NCBI GenBank assembly: GCA_029215795.1 | Contig: JARDYH010000004.1 | Span: 29,454,001 to 29,518,000, forward strand | Source: Anniella stebbinsi | Lineage: Eukaryota > Chordata > Lepidosauria > Squamata > Anniellidae | Reading direction: 5' to 3' | DNA: 64,000 nt | Shown here: piece after piece, positions 51,656-62,448 of the stretch | Layout of the letters: each line of letters begins with the position of its first letter | How positions within the stretch are numbered: position 1 is the first letter of the stretch | The notes under the pieces: generated by a model | Seen by the model: only the letters and a program-made list of their open reading frames with translations | What the model was told of the DNA's origin: nothing | Database searches by the model: none | Translations under genes and position numbers: made by a program

Positions 51656-52016
51656 TGAGGGTGCCTCTACAAGAAGCATTTAAAGCTGTTTCAAGGTGCA
51701 TTAAAAAAATGACCTCTACAAGAACGGAGCGCAAATCGGGCGTAGAGGCGCGTTATCTACCCGATTATGCGCATTATCGAATGCGCGTTAAATCGCGAGT
51801 TTTATTTTGCTCCGTCCGTTAAAGCGCATTTTGACTGTGTGAATAAGCGCTTATGCGCATTAACTACTTGTAAAGCGCATTTTGGACATCTGTTAATGCG
51901 CTTCGCCGCCTCTCGCCGCCTCTCGTGCAGAAGGATTAGGCGTAAATGCGCTTCTGCGATTATGCGCATAATCGCCTAACCAGGTGCAAAAGCGAATCCT
52001 TGTAGAGGGGACCTGA
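51656..52016 (+). mobile_element. GCGC-rich 360-bp repeat, copy 2
   Basis: Reverse complement of 11546-11905 along its full length, with most differences being single substitutions. It contains the same 18-bp palindrome (51957-51974) and dense GCGC words. A 70-codon frame (51767-51979) is open in both copies, but substitutions fall equally on silent and replacement sites, so coding is not supported. Confidence 0.75.
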
Positions 52017-52590
52017 AACCCAAGCAAGCACCTGATCACTACTGGTGCAGCTGGGTGGTGCTAAGCAGCCAAGAAACACTCCATCCCTGGGTTGTTTAGC
52101 ATGATGTCTGACCCTGGAATTGTAGGTTCATGGGGGAGGAACAACTCCGACTTGTAACCCAACCTTGGGTAGCCATGACGTGAAAACCAGGTCATTGGCT
52201 AGGTGTATATTTGAGTTTGAAATGAATCTCCTTTTTTCTGTCTTGCACTAGCAGCATTCACAAGTGTGGCACTGCAAGGCTCTTTCTTGTGACAATGCCC
52301 CTGAGAAGTCAATGGCTCAATAATATGGTTGCCTGGGTGGTATTTAATGGGCTGGGCTTAACCTGAGTACCTGTTTTCAGTGACCTGGATTTGCCATTTG
52401 ACTAAAACATACCAGTCTAACTTGCACCTGTGCTTTCAATGGTCTGAGCTGTAGAAATCATCAGAGGAACCTTCTTATGGCATGGAGATAAATCCCACCC
52501 CCCATCTCTCTGCCTGATGCTTCTATGCCACACCCTCTGTGAGTCAGAGACCTGAAGTGGCTTACAAAATAAGAATAAATAATTACTCTA
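52017..52590. other. Unassigned sequence
   Basis: No exon or repeat recognised. Confidence 0.4.
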
Positions 52591-52885
52591 AGAGAGCAAT
52601 CCTATGGCCCCTAGTCAGCATCTGGGGGAGGTGGGAGGGGAGATTGGATATTTTGAATTCTCAGATCTGAGGTTGCAGACAGTGCTCCAACCTCAAATCC
52701 AGGAATCCAACCTAACAGCCTGCACAGAAAGAACGGTGCTAGCTGCCTCTCTGAGGTCAGGAACACAAGCCCAGAGAGGGGATAAAGGGGGTGTTCCAGT
52801 GGATGGGGAAGGGACTGGAGAGACCAGGATATGACCTTTCCCCAGGTCTTTCCAGCCTCCTCCCCTCCCCTTTGACACCCATCTA
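52590..52885 (-). repeat. Relative of the 15-kb GC-rich foldback
   Basis: GTGTTCCAGTGGATGGGGAA, GGACTGGAGAGACCAGG and CTAGCTGCCTCTCTGAGG align, inverted, with 15715-15870 (CATCCATTGGAACACACCC, CTTGGAGAGGCAGCCAG). The left edge CAATCCTATGGCCCC may be the element end. Confidence 0.5.
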
Positions 52886-53160
52886 GCCCAACTGCAGAGG
52901 AAGAGGTGTGGGAAGACAAAGAGCTGCATTGGATGGAGATTTGGAGGGGGATTGTACGCTCACATACTAAACCAACACCAGCCTTGTTGAAAATCTAATT
53001 TTCCTTTCCTTTCCCCTCCCCATCCCCTTTTCCTTGTGTGTGTCTTGTCTTTTTAGATTGTATGCCTGAAGGCAGGAGGGTGTCTTTTACTGATTGATTG
53101 TAAACTGGTCCAAGTGCATTTTGGGGGGCTGGGCAGTAGTGTAAAAATACTTTGAATAAA

Positions 53161-53200
53161 CAGTCAATCAATTAATCAATCAATCAATCAAAATAATAAT
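53161..53200 (+). repeat. (CAAT)n simple repeat
   Basis: Imperfect CAAT/TCAA units followed by AATAATAAT. Confidence 0.85.
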
Positions 53201-53346
53201 ACTCAATCCCATACATATTTATTCAGGCAAGGCAGTGCAGAGGGGGGCCCAGTGGGCCCGGGGCCCGCGATTTTGAGGGGGCACTCCGACGAGGAGGTCC
53301 CACCTAGCTTACGCTACTGCTTCCGTACCATAAGCGGAACAGTTAA

Positions 53347-53549
53347 ATCACAACAGTTAAAGTTGCAGGGGCCCTGCCTTCTTTTGTATATGGTCACTCT
53401 AGTATAGTGCCTGCAACTTTAACTGTTGTGCTGAAGAGGGAATTTCACCAGGAACTAATTGCATACAAATGACACTGGCTGAAATTCCTTTTTCTCCACA
53501 ACTGTTAAAGTTACATGAGCCCTGTCCTCCTTTTCATATGGTCAGCCTA
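53347..53549. mobile_element. hAT-like 320-bp MITE, copy 6, 5'-truncated
   Basis: Begins inside the element (CACAACAGTTAAAGTTGCAG) and has the complete right half, ending CATATGGTCAGCCTA. The left third is missing. Confidence 0.88.
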
Positions 53550-53664
53550 TGTAGAATGGACATGTTGGTGGACACGCCCCCTTGGGGTGGCCGTATTGTC
53601 CTCCTTTTTTGAAATGGGGGGGCACACACTTCCCATCTGGCCTGGGCATATTACCAGCTCTGCA

Positions 53665-53735
53665 CGGCCCTTCAGAAGTAAGTCCCCATTGAATTCAATG
53701 AGGCTTACTCCCAGGTAAGTGGGTGTAGGATCGCA
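53665..53735 (+). repeat. AAGTAAGTCCCCATTGAATT unit
   Basis: AAGTAAGTCCCCATTGAATT, CAATGAGGCTTACTCCCAGG, TAAGTGGGTGTAGGATCGCA. Best-preserved single unit of the family seen at 44-46 kb. Confidence 0.65.
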
Positions 53736-54267
53736 GCATAAAGCTTCTTAAACACATACCTGTAGAAAATGAAAGAAGCTAAAACTGTTAGCAAAAGTCA
53801 GCACCAGCTAAACCAAAATAAATAAAAATGGAGTACAAGAGCTAATAACGAAGCTAGACTGAAATGGTTAAACACACTTGCAAACATACAGAGGAATGTT
53901 TTCAATTGCCAGCACAAGGCTAGTGGTACAATGCCCAGGCACATCTCATGCGGAAGTGCATTCCACCACATGAGTACCACCAAGAGGAATGCCTACCAGC
54001 CTCACCTGTGTCATGGTTGGGATTCAAGCAGTGGAGGCTGGTGACTCCAATATCAGTGGGACTTTGAATCCATGCCGGTTTTCAGTTGGAACCAGTCAGA
54101 ACTCTAAAGGAGCAATGCAAGTAGGGGTGTGCACGGACCCCCCGGATCGGATCGGGACCCGGATCGGGACCTCCAATTTTGTCCCGGACCGGTTCGGACA
54201 AAATCGGAGGCCCCCCGGACCGGATCGAGTCCGATCCCGACCCAAAAATCGTAAATTTTTGGATCGG

Positions 54268-54330
54268 CCGCCATTTTTTTCCCCATAGACTTGCATTGCA
54301 ATGCAAGTCTATGAGGAAAAAATGGCGGCG
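54268..54330. repeat. Hairpin with a perfect 30-bp palindromic core
   Basis: 54284-54313 is a perfect 30-base palindrome centred on TTGCATTGCAATGCAA. Flanking GCCGCCATTTTTT and AAAAAATGGCGGC extend the stem with small mismatches. The core contains the same 8-mer (AATGCAAG) as the element's target duplication. Confidence 0.9.
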
Positions 54331-54524
54331 GGTGGGTAAGGGGGGGCCTAACTCCCTCCCCCCCCCCCGGGGCCGTCCGCTGTGGACGGCCCCGGCAGGT
54401 AAACCCCCTCCCCCGCGCTCCCTACCCCCCCTGGGGCCGCCCGCTTCCATCCGCTGGCGCCCGCGGGCGCCAGCGGATAGAAGCGGACGGCTCCGGGGGG
54501 GGGGTAAGCCCCCTTCCCCGCCAC

Positions 54525-55920
54525 TTACCTTCTCGGCCCGTCCGGCGCCGGCGGCTACTACCAGCGGGCTCCGCGGCCTACTCTCGAGTAGCGCGCCGGG
54601 TGATGACATCACCCGGCGCGCCACCCTGGAGCAGGCCGCGGAGCCTGCTGGTAGTAGTAGGCGCCGGCGCCGGACGGGAGCCGCCGGGCCGGGCAGGTAA
54701 GGGCTCCCCTCCCCCCTCCCCCCTCCGCGCGCCCCCTCCTCCCCTCCACGCACCCCCTCCTTACCTTTCCGGCCCGGCGGCTCCCGTCCGGCGCCGGCGC
54801 CTACTACTTCCAGCAGGCTCCGCGGCCTACTCTAGAGTAGCGCGCCGGGTGATGACATCACCCGGCGCGCCATCCTAGAGCAGGCCGCGGAGCCTGCTGG
54901 GAGTAGTAGGCGCCGGCGCCGGACGGGAGCCGCCGGGCCGGAAAGGTAAGGGCCCCCCTCCCCCCTCCGCGCGCCCCCTCCTCCCCTCCACGCACCCCCT
55001 CCTTACCTTTCCGGCCCGGCGGCTCCCGTCCGGCGCCGGCGCCTACTACTTCCAGCAGGCTCCGCGGCCTACTCTAGAGTAGCGCGCCGGGTGATGACAT
55101 CACCCGGCGCGCCATCCTAGAGCAGGCCGCGGAGCCTGCTGGGAGTAGTAGGCGCCGGCGCCGGACGGGAGCCGCCGGGCCGGAAAGGTAAGGGCCCCCC
55201 TCCCCCCTCCGCGCGCCCCCTCCTCCCCTCCACGCACCCCCTCCTTACCTTTCCGGCCCGGCGGCTCCCGTCCGGCGCCGGCGCCTACTACTTCCAGCAG
55301 GCTCCGCGGCCTGCTCTAGAGTAGCGCGCCGGGTGATGACATCACCCGGCGCGCCATCCTAGAGCAGGCCGCGGAGCCTGCTGGGAGTAGTAGGCGCCGG
55401 CGCCGGACGGGAGCCGCCGGGCCGGGCAGGTAAGGGCCCCCCTCCCCCCTCCGCGCGCCCCCTCCTCCCCTCCACGCACCCCCTCCTTACCTTTCCGGCC
55501 CGGCGGCTCCCGTCCGGCGCCGGCGCCTACTACTTCCAGCAGGCTCCGCGGCCTGCTCTAGAGTAGCGCGCCGGGTGATGACATCACCCGGCGCGCCATC
55601 CTAGAGCAGGCCGCGGAGCCTGCTGGGAGTAGTAGGCGCCGGCGCCGGACGGGAGCCGCCGGGCCGGAAAGGTAAGGGCCCCCCTCCCCCCTCCGCGCGC
55701 CCCCTCCTCCCCTCCACGCACCCCCTCCTTACCTTCCCGGCCCGGTGGCTCCCGTCCGGCGCCGGCGCCTACTACTACCAGCAGGCTCCGCGGCCTGCTC
55801 TAGAGTAGCGCGCCGGGTGATGACATCACCCGGCGCGCCACCCTAGAGCAGGCCGCGGAGCCTGCTAGTAGTAGTAGGCGCCGGCGCCGGACGGGAGCCA
55901 CCGGGCCGAGAAGGTAAGTG
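54525..55920. repeat. Six-copy tandem array of GC-rich palindromes (242-bp period)
   Basis: TTACCT starts units at 54525, 54761, 55003, 55245, 55487 and 55729: one step of 236 then four of exactly 242. Each unit is an about 189-bp imperfect palindrome followed by about 53 bp of C-rich spacer. The symmetry centre is GCGCGCCGGGTGATG-A-CATCACCCGGCGCGC (15 + 1 + 15, perfect). CpG density is extreme. Neighbouring units are almost identical; the first and last differ most. Confidence 0.95.
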
Positions 55921-56181
55921 CCCCCCTCCTCCCCCCCCCCGCTGTCCACTTTCATCGGCGGGCGCCCGCTGGCGCCCGCCAATGGAAGCGGCGGTGGGCG
56001 CCAGTGGGCGCCCGCCGATCCGCCGATCCGCCGAACCGGTTCGGAGCTTTTTCGGACCGGTTCGGATTGGATCGGCCGATCCAGCTGCGGGATCGGAAAT
56101 CGGATAATTTATCCGATTTCCCACTGGACCGGACTCGGATCGTGGATCGGGTCCGATCCAGTGCACATCCCTAAATGCAAG

Positions 56182-56343
56182 GTACTTCATGTTAAATTGG
56201 CATTTGCTAATTTCCATGTCCACATGTAAGCTTACGAAGAGCGACAATAATTTACATTGAAATACAAGACATTTGATACCACATAGTGCGAAAGACAGTG
56301 ACTAAATGACCTGTGTCCTGCTGCTCAGTCTACTGTTCAGTCT
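56182..56343. other. Unassigned flank
   Basis: AT-rich host DNA to the right of the hAT-like element; nothing recognised. Confidence 0.4.
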
Positions 56344-56835
56344 ATTTATTTTATTCATTTACTGCATTTCTATACCACCCAATAGCCAAAGCTGTCTGGG
56401 TGATTCACAAAAATTAAAACCATAAAGTACAACTTAAATATAAAACTCAAACCACAATATTAAACCACAACGTAAAAGTACAACCAGAATAAAACTGAGC
56501 AGCAATGCAGAGATTTAAAATACAGATTTAAAACAGTAAAGTTAAAAGACTAGGATAGTAAAATTTCTGGTGCCAGAAAGAGTACAATGTCAGTGCCAGG
56601 CAAACCTCTCTAAGGAGCTCATTCCAAAGCCAGGGTGCCACAACAGAAAAGGCCCTTCTCTTGGTAGCCACCTGCCTCACTTCCTTTGGCACAGACTCAC
56701 GGAGAACGACCCCAGAAAATGATCTTAGAATCTGGGCAGGTACATATGGGAGGAGGTGTTTCTTCAGATAACTTGCCCCAAGCCATTTAGGACTTTGAAT
56801 ATTAATATTAGCACTTTGAATTGGGCCGGGACCTG
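56344..56835 (-). mobile_element. L2-like LINE 3'-end fragment
   Basis: ATTTCTATACCACCCAATAG, CTGTCTGGGTGATTCAC as tail words; then AGGGTGCCACAACAGAAAAG, CCACCTGCCTCACTTCC and AACTTGCCCCAAGCCATTTA as inverse terminal coding words. Diverged. Confidence 0.72.
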
Positions 56836-56892
56836 GACTACATGTTGATGGGCAACTTCAAGGCTCTTGTTGCTCTCCTTTTGTATAGTTCT

Positions 56893-57185
56893 TTATCTTT
56901 TAAACCTGACCTGACCTGGCAGTGCTTCAAATAGAGACCTATCCTTTGTAAAGTAGGACACATGCCCACCCTATGGAGGATAGGTCCATCAAATGGCTAG
57001 TATTCATCATCACATCTGAAGAGAACCTCCATAGTCACAGGTAGTATATCATCAGACGGTATGGGCAAATAAAACAATGCTGGCCCTTCTTATGGGTCTT
57101 TATCAACACCGTGCATGGACCTGACAGCCCTTCAAATAGAGTTTGCCTTCAAATAGAGAACTGTCCTCTACAAAACAGGGCAAAT
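56893..57185. repeat. AGGACAGTCCTC-family fragments
   Basis: CTTCAAATAGAGACCTATCC with AAGTAGGACACATGCCCACC, then GACAGCCCTTCAAATAGAG and AACTGTCCTCTACAAAACAG. Two broken copies about 180 bases apart. Confidence 0.55.
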
Positions 57186-57234
57186 GGACACCCATATGAT
57201 CTTCAACATGATTTTAGAATACCCATAGGGAATT

Positions 57235-58520
57235 GCTTGTTTATAAAGCAGCTCCTGGATCCATCATTGACACTGGAGGCCCAGGTGACCTCGGTGGCCC
57301 GGAGCACCCATTATCAACTTCAGTTGGAAAGCCAACTATGCCCGTTCCTGGATAGGGATAGCCTAGCCCTGGTCATTCAAGCACTGGTAACTTTAGGTTT
57401 AGACTACTGTAACACACTCTATGGCTGCATTCAGACACATTAAGCAACTGGGGGAGGGGAACAATCATCAGTTGTGTTGCTTATTGTGTTGTGTGGAGGG
57501 TAACACACTGCACACAACCTACTGACGGTATGCTATTCCGCCCAAATAAGCAACTGAGAGAAACAACGGGCTTGCAAGTTGTTTAGCTCAAAGACAGTTG
57601 TTTAAAGTATTGTGTGGAGGGGTGTGTGTGTTAATGGCGTGTGGTGAGTGGGTTAAAACACAAGCCCATAGAGGCAGGCGACAAGAGCGTCTAAAGCGGC
57701 GGCTGCCACTCTGCTACAACTGGTGCGACTTGCAGAGGCTGCTGGGATAGAACTGGGAGGACTGAGGGAGGAGGGAGGGTGGGGAGAGGGGCGGGGGCTG
57801 CGTCAGTCAAATGCTGGGTTGACTATTAGTCCACTCTACGCCAGCCCCAACCACCCACAGTTGTGTAGGAATACGCTGTGTGGGGAGTACCCACAAAATA
57901 ACCAACCGTGAGCTGGCTACTCAACCCACCATTGACTAATGAGTTGTCTAAATGCAGCCCATGTGGGGCTACCTATGCATGTGGTTTGGAAGCTACAGCT
58001 AGTGCAGAACTCAGCAGCTAAAGTGCTCATGGGGACACCTAGCTCTGCCCACATAAAACCTGTGTTAAAAGAACTGTGCTGGCTGCCTGTTAGCTACCGA
58101 GCCACATACAAGGTTATGCTGTTATCATACAAAGCCCTAAACAGCTTGGGGCCAGCATACCTTGCAGACCCCTTTCCCTTATGTACACCCAGACAACATT
58201 TACGATCGTCAGAGGAGTCCCTGCTCGTCATTCCAAGACAAACAGAATGTCATCATGAAGAACCTTGATGGCGAGCCTTCTCTGTAGCAGCACCCACCCT
58301 CTGGAAAACCCTCCCTCATGAGGTTGAGGAGGCGGAAAACATAACATCTTTTAAACACTTCCTAAACACATACCTTCTCACACAGGCTTTTCCTGGATTT
58401 TAACTTAGCTGGTTTTATATTTCCTTTTCAATTTTTAACGTTTTAAATTTATACTTGTATTTTATGGGTTTTGCTTGTGCACTGCTCAGAGAGTTTTGTC
58501 TAATTAATTAAATAAATAAG
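57235..58520 (+). mobile_element. L2-like LINE fragment split by a MITE
   Basis: Left part 57235-57421 encodes LLDPSLTLEAQVTSVARST and LVTLGLDYCNTLY. After the 540-bp insertion the frame resumes at 57962 with GLPMHVVWKLQLVQNSAAKV, LKELCWLPVSYRATYKVML and YKALNSLGPAYLADP. The tail ends TTTTGTCTAATTAATTAAAT. The split falls between LY and GLP of the conserved DYCN(A/T)LY.GLP motif. Confidence 0.88.
57422..57961. mobile_element. TGGCTGCATTC-ended MITE, expanded copy
   Basis: Ends TGGCTGCATTCAGACACATT and GTTGTCTAAATGCAGCCCA are inverted, and inner words (ACAATCATCAGTTGTGTTG, GGGGAGTACC, CAACCCACCATTGACTA) match the 214-bp copies at 34950 and 62780. This copy is 2.5 times longer, with extra GC-rich, G-rich sequence at 57650-57800. 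Confidence 0.78.
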
Positions 58521-59654
58521 CAGCTCCATTTCAATGTCTCACCGCATTTGGAAAGCTAATTCCTCATGGAGAAGGTGTAAGCTTTCCATGGGCATGGATA
58601 GTTTTGCACTGAGGCACTTGGGGTGTGTGCAGGACTATACTGCATGCCCCCTCTGAATGTATGAGCCAGATCTGAAACATTTGGGGGAATGAGCTATCAG
58701 CTATCAGAGGTTACAGTCACACAACAAAGGTAACAATCGAGAAATATAGAAATATGTCCTACTATAATGTGTATCAAGAAATAGCAGTGTACTAAAAAGA
58801 TGGCCCCTTGTGACAAACAGAACATGTCCTAATTGGCTCCAGGAGGCATGACTCAGCTCCCTGGATTGTACCTGCTGCTGCTATAAATGCACAGCTAAAA
58901 CAACAGGAAATGTTCCATGTTGGGTCTTGAGCACAGCTTTCCTTCACTCAAAGAGCTAAATGGGAATAGGTCAGTACCTCTGACTCTTCTTTGATCATTT
59001 CCTGGCATTCTTCCAATGTAAATTTTGTTGCTATAGGAAACATGAGTAACACATATCATTGTCTTTATGGATCCAGAGTATCTCTATAAAAAGCCATACA
59101 ACAAATCCGGAAATATAATAAAATAATAATAATAATAGACATTTTGACTACTTAAGGTGCCTTGCATAAATGAGATCCATAATAACAATACTATCATTAT
59201 TCAAGTATTGCAGATGGGAGACTGAAGAATTGAGATGCTGATATGCCAAGAAGCTGCAATCTTAAACACACTTTGCAAAGAGTTAAGTCCCATTCAACAA
59301 ATTGGGTCTAACTTCTAAATAACATGCATATACCCTGGTGAAATGCACAATCTCCCCAAGCGGGTGTTGAGCAGCCATAATGAGAGAGTAGCCAGACTGG
59401 TTTATACAAATTAATGGAGATGTTAATTTCCAGGCATAGGGCAGCTCCAAGTGACATGATGCAATAATGCGTGCCTTTTGAGAAAGGTAGTTTCATGCAG
59501 ACCAAAGGAATGTGGTTCACAGAAAAGATGGACCGAGTTAACATGTCGTTTCTTATAAGCTCTTATGGGCATAGTGAGAATCTTCGGGGGGGGGGGAGGG
59601 GCTCTTTTACCTTTTAACAGCAAAGTTGCTGGGGAACATGGGCAGGAGGGTGCT
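58521..59654. other. Unassigned sequence
   Basis: No exon recognised. (AAT)n-like run at about 59108-59126; G-run at about 59586-59596. Confidence 0.4.
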
Positions 59655-59780
59655 GTTGCTCTCATGCCCTGCTTGTGGGTTTCCTGTGGGCAGCTGTCTG
59701 GCCACTGTGAGAACAAGAATACTGGACTAAATGGACCCTTGGTCTGATCCAGCAGGGCTCTTCTTATGTTCTTAAAGTTG
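59655..59780 (-). repeat. Reptile interspersed repeat, minus-strand fragment
   Basis: CTGCTTGTGGGTTTCCTGTG, GGACTAAATGGACCCTTGGT, CTGATCCAGCAGGGCTCTTC and TTATGTTCTTA; inverse of the 19.2-19.8 kb repeats. Confidence 0.72.
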
Positions 59781-60214
59781 TAATATTTGGTGCTTTCATG
59801 AACTATGCTTTATAAAATCTTTGCTTATTTAAACCAAGGGCCATTTTATACTTTTTCTACATGACAAAAGGCGGTGGGGGGAGTATGTGTAAATGGTCCT
59901 ATGTGATAACCACAGATGGATTTTCTGTGTGCACACATCCAGATTTAGGCATAAGCACCTGGGTGGGCAGAAACAGATTTCCCCTGACCCTCTGTGTAGC
60001 ATTTTCAGTTGTCTGCAAGGGCTGGCATGGGAAGTCTTGCTTTTGGCAGTCCAATTCCATGTGCCTACATCTGGATCCATGATATACTTATGCTATGAAG
60101 CCATGGCTTCATGTACATGCAGGAAAATACAGACAGGTGCAATCATCAGAAGTGATAATCTATGCATGGGTGTTTGTGCTTTATCCTTGTGACAAGTGAT
60201 TTCCATGTAGGAAG

Positions 60215-60480
60215 AGAGCTAACCAAACAGATATTAGGAACTTATAGAGAATAGGATGCATCAGATAGGTCATTCCACAGATTCCGGCTGGACATCAGGA
60301 AAAACTTCCTGACTGTTAGAGCAGTACGACAGTGGAACCAATTACCTACGGAGGTTGTGGGCTCTCCCACATTAGAGCCATTCAAGATGTAGCTGGGCAG
60401 CCATCTGGCAGGTATGTTTTAAGGAGGATTCCTGCATTGTGCAGGGGGTTGGACGCTACTATTCTATGATTCTATGATTG
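60215..60480 (+). mobile_element. CR1-like LINE 3'-terminal fragment
   Basis: GGCTGGACATCAGGAAAAAC, TTCCTGACTGTTAGAGCAGT, ACGACAGTGGAACCAATTAC, then CATTGTGCAGGGGGTTGGAC and TATGATTCTATGATTG. Contains the CR1 C-terminal coding end and the tandem ATTCTATG 3' terminus. Confidence 0.88.
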
Positions 60481-60879
60481 CCTACAGATGCATGGTTGCT
60501 GGCAACATGTGAGAAGACTTTCTGTATGGCAGTGCCCCATGGAATTCCCTGTGAAGAGAAAGTTAAGTCCTCTTCATCTGGGTTCTGCTGGCAAGTGAAG
60601 CTATTTCTCTGTAAAACAGGTGATTGATTCTATTGCTTAATTCAATCATTTGTTGTGGCTCTTCACAGTTTTGTCTTTGATTATGCAGTTTTTTAGTGCG
60701 ATAATTCTGCTTAAATTATCAATTATTGTTATTTTAATATGCATTTTTATATTTCGTAAGCTGCTTTGAGTGACTCCTTTTTCTAGAAAGGAAATGCAGG
60801 GTATAGGTTCTTGTATAAATACATAAATAAATTTCATTCTGACAGTCTGTTGTGGAGCCAAGGGGATGTTGGCATTTCA
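60481..60879. other. Unassigned sequence
   Basis: AT-rich. 60690-60830 (TGCATTTTTATATTTCGTAA, GGGTATAGGTTCTTGTATAA, ATACATAAATAAATTTC) resembles a LINE 3' tail but is too diverged to assign. Confidence 0.4.
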
Positions 60880-61125
60880 GGACAATTACAGCACTTTCTC
60901 TAATTTGGTGCGTTCCAGATGGATAATAGCTGGGGAGGATGAGACTTCAACTCCTATCCCCTCATGCTCATATGGCCAATGGAACCAACTACCTAGTGGG
61001 GTGGTGGACTCTCCCTCACTGGAGTTGTTCAAACAGGGGCTGGACACCCATCTGTTGAGAATTTTCTATCTCTGGAGTCCCTGCACTGAGAAGGTTGTTG
61101 GATTCAATGGTGTACAGCTCTTTGA
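60880..61125 (+). mobile_element. CR1-like LINE fragment, diverged
   Basis: CAATGGAACCAACTACCTAG, GGTGGACTCTCCCTCACTGG, CAGGGGCTGGACACCCATCT align with the words of 60300-60420 but with many differences. Older copy without the 3' terminus. Confidence 0.65.
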
Positions 61126-61587
61126 TTTTATATATTGTACAAAACTACAGCTACATTACAAGAACAGCCATCTGCATAGGAGTCTCCCAACATGCTGCTT
61201 TGGCTTTTTAGCACAAATCTGGAAATGCCTGAAAAAGCCCCCCCCCCCCCACTACACACCCACATACCAGGAACAATGAAGTATGGGAGAAAATTGCACC
61301 TGTTTTCCTCCTTTGATGCAGACTGTGGCATTCATGCTGGCCCAATTGGTATCCCTGTTTGTTGTACTGAACCAGCAACGATCCAATGGCAGGGGTTAGA
61401 AGCCTCTAACTGGTCAAAACTCCACATGGGTGAACCAAGTGGGCAAAAGTTACTTATTTGTTTTTGAAATTTATATCCCTTCACATAGTTTGGAGGACCC
61501 CTCAGGGCAGGTCACACCTCTCATGACAACATCCAGATTAGTATCGTATTACACGTTAAAATGAGAGCCATACAATAAAAAAGCTGA
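61126..61587. other. Unassigned sequence
   Basis: C-run at about 61240-61250. No exon recognised. Confidence 0.4.
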
Positions 61588-61907
61588 TAGGCTGACCATA
61601 TGAAAAGGAGGACAGGGCTCATGTAACTTTAACAGTTGTAGAGAAAAGGGAATTTCAGGCAGTGTCATTTGCATACAAGTAGTTCCTGGTGAAATTCCCT
61701 CTTCATCACAACAGTTAAAGTTGCAGGGGGCCTGCCTTCTTTTGTATATGGTCACTCTAGTATAGTGCCTGCAACTTTAACTGTTGTGATGAAGAGGGAA
61801 TTTCACCAGGAACTAATTGCATACAAATGACACTGGCTGAAATTCCCTTTTCTCTACAACTGTTAAAGTTACATGAGCCCTGTCCTCCTTTTCATATGGT
61901 CAGCCTA
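61588..61907. mobile_element. hAT-like 320-bp MITE, copy 7
   Basis: TAGGCTGACCATATGAAAAG start and inverse end; interior CATGTAACTTTAACAGTTG variant. Flanking 8-mers (AAAGCTGA and AAGAAGCA) are not a clear duplication. Confidence 0.88.
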
Positions 61908-62448
61908 AAGAAGCACAATCATTAAAATAAAAACAGCCCAACCCTTGTCCGATAATAGCTGAAGCAAATTTGCCTAATAAAATCCTCAATACTGTTCAAC
62001 AAATCTGAACAAAGCGCTCCAAATCAAATATGGAGGATTGTTAATCTATTGCAATCACATGGAGACATCCATTTTTCTCCCGACAATAGCTGTGTGCTGT
62101 GGCTGGGACTGTTACTAAGTGGCCAGGGGACAGCTGTATCAATCAAATGTAAATCTGTGCTGGAACAGCCTGGGAAGTGTGTGACCTTAAGGAACTCCTG
62201 CTCCTCAGGGCAATAAATCCTCTCCCTTAAGAGATGCCTCACCTGAAGTGATTTTCAGGATTAAGGTTCTCAAGGTGAAAAATTTCCTTCAGCCTCTCAG
62301 CCACAAGGGCAGATTTACAAGGAAAGATCCAAGACATATTTGTTCTCATTTGTCTGTGTTTGGTACACACATGACAACGGCAGCATCATGACACCTCCAA
62401 ATGAGCAATTTGCTCCAACAAGGGCTGCAGATGGACTGAGGCCTTAAG
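61908..62448. other. Unassigned sequence between MITEs
   Basis: No exon or repeat recognised. Confidence 0.4.

Larger units (their letters stand above)
54114..56181. mobile_element. 2-kb hAT-like element with an internal palindrome array
   Basis: The element 54122-56173 begins TAGGGGTGTGCACGGACC and ends GTGCACATCCCTA (inverse TAGGGATGTGCAC). It is flanked by a perfect 8-bp target duplication AATGCAAG (54114-54121 and 56174-56181), diagnostic of hAT-type insertion. About 150 bases inside each end there are many GGATCGG/CCGATCC words in both directions, as expected for subterminal transposase-binding repeats. There is no transposase; long open frames reflect the high GC content. The centre (54525-55920) is a six-unit palindrome array. 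Non-autonomous status is inferred. Confidence 0.9.

Noticed and set aside
51767..51979. 70-residue peptide open in both copies of the GCGC-rich repeat
   Set aside because: Substitutions between the copies include at least as many replacement as silent changes, there is no start context or domain, and the frame begins in palindromic sequence.
54082..54878. Long Pro/Arg/Gly-rich open frames on both strands (up to 223 codons)
   Set aside because: They lie in the GC-rich palindrome array, exist on both strands because of symmetry and lack of AT-rich stops, and show no domain.
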